From Pelagophyceae sp. CCMP2097 (lineage: Eukaryota > Sar > Pelagophyceae), in contig MU657177.1 of the NCBI GenBank assembly GCA_026770575.1, forward strand, positions 340,030 to 369,811: 29,782 bases of DNA. The letters are read 5' to 3'. Below are positions 1 through 8,128 of the stretch, piece by piece. The position numbers and the translations under genes were made by a program. The notes under the pieces are model-generated. The model ran no database searches and was not told the DNA's origin. It saw nothing but the letters and a program-made list of their open reading frames with translations. The stretch's first letter is position 1; every line of letters starts with the position of its first letter.

Positions 1-2
1 AG

Positions 3-164
3 TCTCGGCAGAAGCGCACCTGCGTGCATTGCAGCAGGACGGACGTCTTCGCCAACGTGGGCCGCCTGCGCGCTACGTCTTCCGAAAGTCGTGACGCGTG
101 CACGAGCGGCGGCCACGCGGTCGCTGCGACGCCGCCGAGATACCGCGAGATGGCGCGGATTTAA
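3..164 (+). CDS. Possible 3' end of a truncated coding region
   Basis: An open frame enters from the left edge and runs to a TAA at 162-164, about 53 residues. It contains a C-x2-C pair near the start (TCVHCSRTDVF) and a Ser/Ala-rich tail. I do not recognise a family. The GC content is gene-like up to about 150, then drops sharply into AT-rich DNA, which fits a coding end here. It could equally be chance or a transposon remnant. Confidence 0.25.
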   Translation, partial: SRQKRTCVHCSRTDVFANVGRLRATSSESRDACTSGGHAVAATPPRYREMARI

Positions 165-373
165 TCCTAATATTGTATCCAAATTTGAGCTATTCATCTT
201 TCAAGCGGGTCTACATGTACGCGGGTAGACAGGGGCCCGGCCGGCGGCCGCGGGATTGCGGCGCCACGGCGGGAAACACAGAACATCTGTTTAAGCCCTG
301 TTTTGGGAACATGTTTAAAACGACGTTTTGAGGGATTTGATTAAAACGCGTCTCTAGGTTTTACCCACCTTGA

Positions 374-1130
374 CAGCGGTGGGAATTCATTTAAGGGTGA
401 AGTGAATTGTTCATTGAATAAATTCACTTCACCATATTCACTTCACTTCACTCGTCACTTCACTACCGCCGAACATTTGTGAAGGACTTCATTACTGGAC
501 GACCCGGCCAACTTCCCATAAGTCCATAAACCCCGGCCAAAAATCGAAAACAAAAAGTACGAAAAGTACGAAAACAAAAAGCGGGAAAATCAACTGAAAA
601 TGGAGCCAATAACCTTGATTTTCACACGAAATAGAGTCAAATCTCTTGATTTTCACACGAAATTGCTGGATTTAAATTATTGATTGACGTTTTGGAAATA
701 TTGAAAAAGTCCAAAAAAAATAAAAATATTTCCCGCCCACAGAAACGGAACAGCGAAACCGAAAGTGGGTTTTCCCGTGGGGTGCAAACCGGGAAAGTGG
801 CCGGGTCGTCCAGTAATGACTTCACCAACCTCGGCCGACGCCACCGTCGAACGTCGCTGTGGGGTCCCCGGAGGAGGTCCCACCGTCGCTCTGAGGTCCC
901 CGGAGGACCGGAGGGAGTCGCACTGCCCTTGAGCAGACGTCCTGAGGCCATTGGTGGCGCATACAGCCGTCGGCGGACGAGCCTTTCACTGATTCACTGA
1001 TTCACTTCACATTCACCAGGATTTGCAGCCGTAGTGAACGTCATTCACTCGTCACTTCACTACCACCGAATATTTGAGACCTCGCGTGAATATTCACTTA
1101 CTCTGAATTTCCAGTGAATTCCCACCGCTG
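374..1130. mobile_element. Non-autonomous hAT-type DNA transposon (757 bp)
   Basis: The left end CAGCGGTGGGAATTCA (374-389) is the exact reverse complement of the right end (1115-1130), giving 16-bp terminal inverted repeats. The element is flanked by a perfect 8-bp direct repeat CACCTTGA at 366-373 and 1131-1138. An 8-bp target duplication and ends starting CAG-x-GG are hallmarks of the hAT superfamily. Subterminal regions are dense in TTCAC/GTGAA motifs, as expected for transposase binding sites. No transposase frame is present; the ORFs inside (for example 680-1000) look like chance. The element must have moved in trans and is probably a recent insertion because the duplication is intact. 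Confidence 0.9.
486..822. repeat. Internal inverted repeat inside the hAT element
   Basis: Positions 486-510 and 798-822 are inverted copies over about 25 bp with one mismatch (core TGGACGACCCGG). They could fold into a long hairpin with a loop of about 290 bases. A direct repeat of the TCGTCACTTCACTACC type also recurs near 450 and 1050, close to each end of the element. Confidence 0.7.
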
Positions 1131-1138
1131 CACCTTGA

Positions 1139-2030
1139 CGTCATTGGAGGCTGATTTGATTGGACTGACCCGCTTTTCGAGCACAGCGATCCGATAATCG
1201 CTAAAATATCTCTGATGTACCCCGCGTTTGGAGTGCAGCGAGTCGATAATCGCTAAAAATATCTATGGTTCGCGCCTGTGAGCCCTCCTACCGGACTTTG
1301 CTCCGGTTAACGGATCAAACTCCGTTTTCTCCGTCAAACCCCGGACCGAGAGGCGCCACCCCGCCGCGCACCGACGTCCCCTGGGGTCAGGAGTGTCGCG
1401 ACGGACGCGCGCCACGACGTATACACCCCGGAATAACAAGCCTCCTTTCCCCTGGAGGCGCACGGGTTGTGGCCGATGTGCCCGAAAATGGTCTCGCCTG
1501 AAATGCTGCCCAGCCACGATGCGGTCAGACTGATCCTAAGAAGCCGGTTCCACGGCCGGGAGGTACCACGCGCGCGTGCGCAGCCGCCAGACCTCGCCTG
1601 GCGGCTCGGGGAAGGCCGTCGGGCCTAGGCTCGGCAGCCCCCACTTTGCGCGTTCGTTTTGGCGAAAGTTGACTCGCTGCGCTCGATAACTGCGCCTCAG
1701 GAGGTTTATGACAAATCTAAGGTACTGCATGCATGCCCCAATGTCAAAATTTTAAAATTTTAAAACGAGATTCCGTTGAACTTTGGGCGCGATTATCTCA
1801 GCGCGGACCCCGTCCGCGGAGCTAAAAAGACGGAGCTTGAAAGCTTGCGTCGAGGCGCGTCAATCGTACCAAACAGATCCTCCGAAAGCCTTAATTAATC
1901 GCATTAAATCGCGTTTTCTCGATAACTCTCCCAGCCAATAAGGTTGCATTTCTACTTGCCCCAGCCACATTTGCCAAAAGCGGGTCTACTAACTTACGGG
2001 TGGCTCGCCGCGCCTGACTCTCCCCGGGAT
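1139..2030. other. Non-coding, repeat-derived stretch
   Basis: No convincing gene is seen. A degenerate tandem pair of about 33 bp (1179-1211 and 1231-1264) shares the core GATAATCGCTAAAA. The interval 1265-1640 is GC-rich but its ORFs on both strands lack recognisable domains. AT-rich DNA with AAATTTTAAA follows near 1745. Confidence 0.5.
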
Positions 2031-2033
2031 ATT

Positions 2034-2120
2034 CGTAATGACCCGCTGGGGACAAAAGGGGATTCACCGGATCATTATCCTTAGAGGCGATTGTGGGGCC
2101 CGGTATATATACCGCAACGC
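2034..2120 (+). repeat. Dispersed repeat, copy 1, with TATATA palindrome
   Basis: This roughly 87-bp segment recurs in inverted orientation at 3411-3508 and partly at 2373-2430. Shared blocks are GGGGATTCACCGGAT, CATTATCCTT and GATTGTGGGGCCCGG. It ends in the perfect 14-bp palindrome CGGTATATATACCG at 2101-2114. It has no coding potential and looks like fragments of an unclassified interspersed repeat or element end. Confidence 0.7.
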
Positions 2121-2323
2121 TCCCCCACACGCATACCGTAGGAACGGGAGGTTCAACGTGGAGAAAGGCAAAATACGATAATGCACCGGGCCTTGGTCCG
2201 GCTCCGGTGGCGGCATTACTGCAGGTCTTGAACCTGTTGCCGCGGGGCGGGCTTACTGCGTGTCTTGGACACGTGACCGCTGGGGAGTGGAGGCTTAACA
2301 GGATAGCACTCGCCAAAATCGAG

Positions 2324-2408
2324 TGCCCCCTGCGGGAATCGAACCCGAGACCATTCGCAAGTGATTGTGTACGTGGGCCCAATAACCCGCAATGACCCGC
2401 TGGGGGCA
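2324..2408 (-). other. tRNA-like segment (SINE head or degenerate tRNA)
   Basis: On the minus strand GGTTCGATTCC (plus 2335-2345) is a perfect RNA polymerase III B box inside a T-arm-like hairpin. The 85-nt span begins TGCCCCC and ends GGGGGCA on that strand, so the two ends could pair as a 7-bp acceptor stem, and 85 nt would suit a class II tRNA. I cannot build a normal D arm or anticodon arm. It overlaps repeat copy 2 (2373-2430). I read it as a degenerate tRNA or a tRNA-derived SINE head rather than a working tRNA gene. Confidence 0.35.
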
Positions 2409-2430
2409 ACAGGGGATTCACCGGATAGCA
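2373..2430 (+). repeat. Dispersed repeat, partial copy 2
   Basis: Shares the blocks AATGACCCGCTGGGG and GGGGATTCACCGGATA with copy 1, then diverges. It lies about 340 bp downstream of copy 1 in the same orientation and overlaps the tRNA-like segment. Confidence 0.6.
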
Positions 2431-2870
2431 GGGACCAGGCGGCCGCGCTTGGTCTCGTTTATGCCCCCCTCTCGCGCGGGATAGGGAGCATGGACCCCGC
2501 GAACCAGCCTACGACCGTCGAACCGTTCGGCCGCGGTATAGGAAAGCACGATTAGCAGTATAAAGTTTATCCTGTACCCCGAGCCCCGCGGTCCTCCCGG
2601 CGGCCGTTTGAAGCGGTGGGCCCACGCGCCTCGGCCTCCTCTAGCGACCCATCAAAAAAGTTCCGTGGCATCGCCCGTCGTTGGCCCGTCGGGCGCCATC
2701 TAGATTTGCACAAAAGAGCGCGGCGCCGCGGTTCGCGCTCGTTTGCCGTCAGAGCCGCAGTTCGACGGTCGCGGGCGCATGGTCCCAGCACCCTATCCCG
2801 CGCGGGGAGAGGGCGTGAAAGAGACCGCGCGCGGCCTTCTACTCGCCTGCCAGACTTCAAGGTTCAACGA
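2431..2870. other. GC-rich stretch without a recognised gene
   Basis: ORFs exist on both strands but are Arg/Pro/Ala-rich frames expected from GC-rich DNA. No domain, splice pattern or start context supports a gene. Confidence 0.5.
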
Positions 2871-2878
2871 CACAGGTG

Positions 2879-3201
2879 GATGGCTTTCTCGGCAAATATC
2901 GGCCGATACTGTCGACGAAAGTCCCGGCAAATACCGACTGAGAATCGGCGATTTTCGACTTTTTGCAACGTAAATATCTCAATAAAGGCAAATTTAAGAT
3001 TTTATTATATCTTTATTGAGAAAATTGTAAAACAAACGTAAATAAGATTTGATTTGATCTTTAAGTTGCCTTTGTTGAAATATTAAAGTTGTGAATCGTG
3101 GTATTTTTAATAATTTAGCGACAAATATCGAGACGAAAATCCCGGCAAATATCGATGATTATCGTTTCGACAAAAATCCCGGCAAAAATCGCGACCCTAT
3201 G
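2879..3201. mobile_element. AT-rich insertion between 8-bp direct repeats
   Basis: A 323-bp AT-rich block is bounded by CACAGGTG at 2871-2878 and 3202-3209, a likely 8-bp target duplication. The edges carry several copies of a CCCGGCAAATATCG-like unit (for example near 2920, 3140 and 3175). The centre holds the inverted pair TCTCAATAAAG (2977-2987) and CTTTATTGAGA (3011-3021). The outermost bases are not clean inverted repeats, so the superfamily is uncertain. No protein is encoded. Confidence 0.55.
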
Positions 3202-3410
3202 CACAGGTGCCGTTGAACCTTGCTGCCAAGCTACCTTGAGAAACTCCGAGCGGAGATGGCAATAAGCCCGCAAAGTAGTGAATCAAATCCTGCTTAACCG
3301 CTTCGCGTTTTCAGAAGGGTCTAGGAATTCCTACAATTGTACAGACGCAATCCGCCTGTATTCGTGCAGTTTATGGGCCCAGTGAGACCGGTTGAATTCC
3401 CAAGCAAGGA

Positions 3411-3508
3411 CGTTGCGATATATATACCGGGCCCCACAATCACCTCAAAGGATAATGATCCGGTGAATCCCCCTTTTCCCCCATCGGGTCATCATGGGTT
3501 ATGGGCCC
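3411..3508 (-). repeat. Dispersed repeat, copy 3 (inverted)
   Basis: Reverse-complement match to copy 1 (2034-2120) over almost its whole length, with about 1.3 kb between the two. A further fragment, GGGCCCAGATATATACCGCAA, follows at about 3503-3523, directly before the terminal-inverted-repeat element at 3528. Confidence 0.7.
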
Positions 3509-3527
3509 AGATATATACCGCAACGAA

Positions 3528-4252
3528 GTGACGAGCCACAATGAAATGAGCACACCCCAGGTCACGAGATCATGCCCGTGAAGTCGCTCGGTCGCTCCGT
3601 GAGGCCTCCTGCGACAGTGGCTCGGTCGCTCGCTCGCAGAGGCGCCACCTAAGCAATTTTGTCTCTGCCGTCGCTCGCTCGCTCTTGGTATAGAGCGATC
3701 GGTTTTGGTCCATCAAAGTCGCTCGCTCGCTCCCACCTCGCTCGTTTGATTGATAGCTTCGGAGCGTGCAGAGGCGCGTGTCCTGTTCGTCGTGGCGGGT
3801 GGATCTTGATGAAATTCGGACGTTAGTACCTCCCGTTAGGGAAAGCACCGTAGAATCTCTTCGGCAAGATCTTCAAATGTGCATTGCCTGTGTCATCGGG
3901 AGGTCGGTCTCTTGCACGATATCGACGTGCTGTGTCTCGCCAAATGTCGTCGGAAATGACGGAATTTAACCTTGAGCAAGGACCTATATTATCTTGAGCC
4001 GGATGAAACACCCCCGATTTGTCTCGGGAGAGTCGGGAGAGTCCGAATCGAGGGTACATCACGAGGTGCCTACACAGTATTTTCCGACATCAAAAGTCGC
4101 TCGCTCGCTCCGCTCCGGGTTTCCCAAAAACCCGTATTACCGCAAGTCGCTCGCTCGCGCCGGGCCTTCGAGAGCGACTCGGCCGAAGTCGCTCGCTCGC
4201 TCTCACCACATCTCGTGACCTGGGGTGTGCTCATTTCATTGTGGCTCGTCAC
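3528..4252. mobile_element. 725-bp element with perfect 42-bp terminal inverted repeats
   Basis: Positions 3528-3569 and 4211-4252 are exact reverse complements over 42 bp; the outer end reads GTGACGAGCCACAATGAAAT. The flanking bases are GAA on both sides (3525-3527 and 4253-4255), a possible 3-bp target duplication. Inside, the motif GTCGCTCGCTCGCTC or close variants occurs about seven times in the same orientation (near 3595, 3620, 3665, 3718, 4097, 4146 and 4190). Reading through these gives meaningless ARSLARSLAR-type frames. There is no transposase, so it is a non-autonomous element. The superfamily is unclear, since 3-bp duplications occur in CACTA and Harbinger but the termini match neither. 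It ends 98 bp before the RABL2 start codon. Confidence 0.85.
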
Positions 4253-4350
4253 GAAGGAGCCGCCGAAGAAGTCCCCGTTGCAGGTTTGATCCGATCCTTG
4301 TGCAAGCACTTGCAAACGCCGCTGCCCATTTGCGCCGCCTTAGTTGCGGC

Positions 4351-5329
4351 ATGCCGGTCGAAGAGGGCAAGGCCGGCGAGGCCAAGGCGCCGGCCGAGGC
4401 GGAGTACGACGGTTTCTCCGACTCGGCCGATGTGAAAGTCATCCTGCTCGGGGACTCTGCAGTGGGCAAATCGAAACTTGTGGAGCGCTTCATGAAAGAC
4501 GAGCGCGGCGCCGCGTCTCGGAAAGATACGCGGGGGGGGCGGGTCCGACGCCTTCCAAGCGCCAGTGACCCTTCTGACGGGCGCGGTGCACTCTGCGGCG
4601 CCGCCGTCCGAGGAGCGACGCCATGTTCGAGAGGCCGCGCGAGAGCGAGGCCCGGGCGCCCTCAACGACCGGCCCTGCTCTTCCCGGCCCTGCCGAGTCG
4701 GCTCCGCGCGGGGCCTCCTTTCGCGGGGCCTCTCAAACGGAGCGCCGCAGGTACAACCCGATGCAGCTGTCGACGTACGCGTTAACGCTCTTCAGAAAAC
4801 ACGTCGAGATCGTCGACGAGAAGAGCGGCGCGGCGCAAAAGGTCTCCGTCGACATCTGGGACACGGCGGGCCAGGAACGGTTCAACAAGGTGAATACGAT
4901 CATCAAACGCATTGCTGCCACCTGCTGCTTAGGTGCACCCCTCCTACTACCACCGCGCGCACTGCTGCATTTTATGCTTCGACGTGACGCGGAAGACGAC
5001 GTACGCCAATTTGTCGAATTGGTACAACGAATTAAGGGACTCGTGCGAGTCGATTCCCTGCATCCTCGTGGCGAACAAGATCGACGTCGACTACCAAGTC
5101 ACGCGCAAAAACTTCGCCTTCGCCGCGAAAAAGGGCATCCCGCTTTACTTCGTCTCCGTGCGTCTCTTGCCGAGGCTACCGTTGCGCATGGTGAATCTTG
5201 TAGGCGGCCGACGGGACGAATGTCGTAAAAGTCTTCACGGCCGCAATCGAGGCCGCCCTCGACTGGAAGCTCAACGGCGACGACTTCCTGGAAGAGGCGC
5301 TACGCCTCTGCTCCGACTCCAAGCCCTAG
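4351..5329 (+). CDS. RABL2: RABL2-like small GTPase
   Basis: Four exons give 213 residues: 4351-4502, 4751-4889, 4933-5157 and 5204-5329. The protein shows the GTPase boxes in order: P-loop GDSAVGKSKL, the RABL2-typical switch region QLSTYALTL, WDTAGQERF, NKID and SAADGTNVVK. Length and order match RABL2 (about 228 residues in animals). As in RABL2 there is no C-terminal prenylation cysteine. In other eukaryotes RABL2 recruits intraflagellar transport complexes at the ciliary base, so a flagellate life stage is implied (inference). The start at 4351 was chosen because it leaves the short acidic leader usual in the family. Exon 1 joins in frame only with a GC donor (GCGCGG at 4503); the next introns are 43 and 46 nt. 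Confidence 0.93.
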
Positions 5330-5810
5330 CGCAAAAGGCCGCGGCCCGAGGACCGCGGCGCCAGCGCCGGCCGCGCCTGACCTCTGGCCGCGCCACCGAC
5401 CCCCGGCCGCGCCACCCTTGCGGGAGACCGCCTCGGAGCGCGGGAGATCGGAGCGCGGACCGGCATACCGCCGCTGGGCATGCCCGGAGCCGCCGCGCGC
5501 GCCGCCGCCTCGTCCGCTGATCGCCCTCGGGACTCGCACCTTTTTTCACACGTTAATCATCCATTTTAGACCACCCCGACTCCGCCGCCGCTCCCTGCCC
5601 TTGGGGGAGGGCCTCCGCGGACTGCTTGAAGAACTTGAAAGAAAAAAGAAAAAAACAGGAGCATGGTCGCTGAAGTAGACTTCTCCGAAACACGCTCTAA
5701 GGAACCAAAGTGCGAGGTCAACCCGGGTGCAAGGGCGTCTCCCGCGCCCCCGCGCTGCGTGGGCGAGTTGGCGCCGGCGCAGGGTGGTCCCGCCTCCGGG
5801 CCGCCGCGCC
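5330..5810. other. Intergenic, RABL2 3' and SGF11 5' flank
   Basis: GC-rich Arg/Pro-coding noise followed by a more AT-rich patch (about 5540-5680) with purine-rich GAAAGAAAAAAGAAAAAAAC. No gene is supported. The AT-rich patch may hold the polyadenylation or promoter region. Confidence 0.5.
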
Positions 5811-6472
5811 ATGACCGCGCAGCAGAAGCGCCGCGCGTCGGAAGGTCTTGAGAACGTCGAGGTAAGTCCGCAACGCAGCAAGCCCACTCCCAGCGACGAC
5901 GACGCGCTCGCCGACGCAAAGGCCGCGGCCGCGGCGGAAGGTCCGTCTCACGCAGCGCCGTTTGAAAAAAAAGACGGTGTTTGCTGCATGGTCCCGAGTA
6001 GGGATGTATAGGAAATCATACGCGCCTAGGCTTGGTCCTCGACATCGAAGCCATGCTCCTCGACGACTGCATGCTCGACGTCGTCTTCGACCTCCTCCGT
6101 GCCGTCAAGGCCGGCTCCGCGCAGGCGCTGCGAGCGCTCGCCGAAGGCGACGAGTGCGACGACGCGCCCCGCGACCGGCCGCCCTCGCCAACTGGCAAAA
6201 AGCCCGCCTCGGGCGGCGCGCGGCCGCCGACGCCCGACTTTAAAGTCGACTTCAACTGCGCGCACTGCGGGCAAAAGGTGCGTTTCTTGAAAGCGCGTGC
6301 GGAGCGTCGTTTCTCTTGGAAGGCGCACACCGAGGTGGTCGTCCCTCGACGCGGCCTGCCCTCGGACCTTTGTTTGCAGGTGAACGCGTCGCGCTTCGCG
6401 CCTCACCTGGACAAGTGCATGGGCAAAGGTCGCGGCAGCCGTCGGTCGGGGTTGAACCGGTCGTCCGGATAA
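5811..6472 (+). CDS. SGF11: SGF11/ATXN7L3-like SAGA zinc-finger protein
   Basis: Three exons encode 168 residues: 5811-5976, 6030-6277 and 6380-6472. The middle carries a helix (LDIEAMLLDDCMLDVVFDLL) like the N-terminal SGF11 helix that docks onto the deubiquitinase module. The C-terminal finger reads CAHCGQK then VNASRFAPHLDKCMGKGR, a C-x2-C-xn-H-x3-C finger with the RFAPHL-KCMG-GR signature of SGF11/ATXN7L3. In the known family it anchors the Ubp8/USP22 H2B deubiquitinase in SAGA and contacts the nucleosome. The 102-nt intron splits the finger between its cysteine pair and its histidine. Exon 1 is low-complexity and less certain; a GTAAGT inside it (5862) is a tempting donor but breaks the frame. 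Confidence 0.85.
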
Positions 6473-6870
6473 GGCCCGACCGGCTGTCGCAGTAATTCAT
6501 ACGTTTCGACACAGCCGCGACTCCGGCTCCTCATCGTACCGCCTCTCGTTGCGCGCTCACGATGCGCACGCCGGCTTCGGCCGGCGCGGCAAGGGACGTC
6601 GGAGTCGGAACACGATGCGAATCGGAATACTCTGCGGCCCAAACCTGGTGCCCACGGGGACTCCCGGTACGATGCGGTGGCGCTGATGCATCTGACTGGT
6701 CTGTCGATGGGTGGTGGACGAGGAGCCTTGCCGGCGGGGCTCCGATTCACCGGGGAGAGTTCTTTGCAAGAATCGTCGCCGAAAACAAGTCAAACAAGTC
6801 GACGTCGGAGCTTTCCGAGCCCCCTTCCCTCGGATTCCCTCGTGCACGGAGCGGTGAGCCTCCATATAAC
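6473..6870. other. Intergenic, upstream of the PITH gene
   Basis: About 400 bp with no supported gene. ORFs on both strands are shadows without domains. The last 100 bp hold the presumed promoter and 5' UTR of the PITH gene; no clear core element is visible. Confidence 0.5.
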
Positions 6871-7821
6871 ATGGGCAAGGGCGGGCACGGCGGCTGCGGC
6901 GGCGGCGCGCATTCGCATTCGGTGGAGTATCCCGATGACTCTTGGAATTTGTACCAGCATATCGCCACCGCCGAAGCCCTAAACTGCGCAACAAATGACG
7001 CGCTCCCCGTCTTCCGGCCGTGAGGAGCCGCAGCGGGGGGGACTGTTGGGCCGGACTCAAATAATTGAGCGTCCGGTGTCGACTTCTGCGGTCTTGTTAG
7101 CTTCGTGCGGCGCCTCGAGGCCCCCGGCCCGCTCCTGCGCAGCGACGGCGACGAGGAGGTCCTCGTCAAGGTGACCTTCCGCGCGCCCGTGAGCGTTAGG
7201 CGCATCATGGTTGTCGGCGGCGGTGCGTCGTAATGTGTCGTATTTCGTCGTATTGCGGCAGCCTGCGCATCGCGAAGACGGCGACTGTCGCCAAGACGCA
7301 CCCTCTTCCAGGCGATGCGGAGGGCCACCCTGTGCGCGTCAAGGTCTACGTGGGCCGCGAGGACGTGGACTTTCAGAGTCTCGAGGAGACGACGCCCACG
7401 ATGACGACTTCTCTCCCGGTCAACCCCACAGGTAAATAGTCCCCTCCCTCGACGCTCTCCCTGAAGCCCCGCCCTCGGCGTGTATGCGGCCCGGCCCCGA
7501 CGCTTCAAACGCAGGCGAGGCGTACGTGGCGACGCACCCGCCGCACGCGTTTACCAACATTTCTGCGATTGCTTTTTTCTTCGACAAGAACTCCGGCGAC
7601 ATCGAGGAGACCGTGTTGCAGTACATCGGCATGCAGGTGCGTCTCGGGCGGAGGCGAGGGCTATGACCTAAACTGGGAGAAGAGGGCACTACGCGAGACG
7701 CTTCCCTTAGGGCGAACACACCCATGACAAGCGTGAGCCCGTCAACGCGACGTACGAGCTCGTCTGCCAGGGCCACGGCACGCAGACGGAAGCGGGCTTC
7801 CAGATGCCGGAAGGCATGTAG
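6871..7821 (+). CDS. PITHD1: PITHD1-like PITH-domain protein
   Basis: Five exons encode 207 residues: 6871-7019, 7101-7222, 7312-7431, 7515-7636 and 7711-7821. All four introns are GT-AG, 74-89 nt, with matching phases. The start MGKGGHGGCGGGAHSH resembles the Gly/His/Cys-rich start of animal PITHD1. It is followed by the PITH fold: LYQHI-ALN, LRSDGDEEVLVKVTF, VRRIMVVGG, VKVYVGREDVDF and TNISAIAFFF. Length equals that of human PITHD1 (about 211). PITH is a beta-sandwich that in other proteins binds the 26S proteasome (thioredoxin-like TXNL1). PITHD1 itself is linked to proteasome and transcription control, with the biochemical role still unclear. The stop TAG follows EGM. Confidence 0.92.
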
Positions 7822-8128
7822 GAATGCCTCACCCAGTCCCTAGAAAATGTATACCATAGGCTTGGAATCCTATGACCGCAATTCCGATATATACGGTCCC
7901 TGCAAGGGGTTGGTACGCCGGAGCAGCAGACAACCAGGCGGCGATCCGGAGAGCCATCGTGACGCCTCCCGAAGGTGTCGCACTGGACTCGTAGTTGAGA
8001 GCTGGGGCCCCGGAACCGAAAAGACTTTAGTCTCTCAGCCTGGCCTTCGCCGAATTTTGTTGGTCGCAAGGCCGCCGCCCAGCGAGCTGTGCCGCTCGTC
8101 CCTTTGTCTGGACGCCGCGACTCGGTCG
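7822..8128. other. Intergenic, upstream of the SART3-like gene
   Basis: 307 bp. The downstream reading frame stays open back to 7847, so an earlier start is formally possible, but those residues look non-coding. A TATATA occurs near 7887, about 240 bp before the chosen start. Confidence 0.4.

Noticed and set aside
680..1000. 106-residue ORF inside the hAT element
   Set aside because: No transposase motifs. It spans the internal inverted repeat, and its composition changes along the length as in chance frames.
2324..2408. Functional tRNA gene
   Set aside because: The B box and outer pairing are present, but no proper D arm or anticodon arm could be folded by hand.
1891..2421. 176-residue minus-strand ORF
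   Set aside because: Its residues come from the dispersed repeat and the tRNA-like segment (for example the translated T arm), not from a gene.
3570..4435. Several overlapping ORFs with ARSLARS-type repeats
   Set aside because: They arise from the reiterated GTCGCTCGCTCGCTC motif inside the 725-bp element and occur in several frames on both strands.
5862..6029. GTAAGT donor within the first SGF11 exon
   Set aside because: A strong donor sequence, but joining it to the acceptor at 6029 shifts the frame, while the donor at 5977 keeps it.
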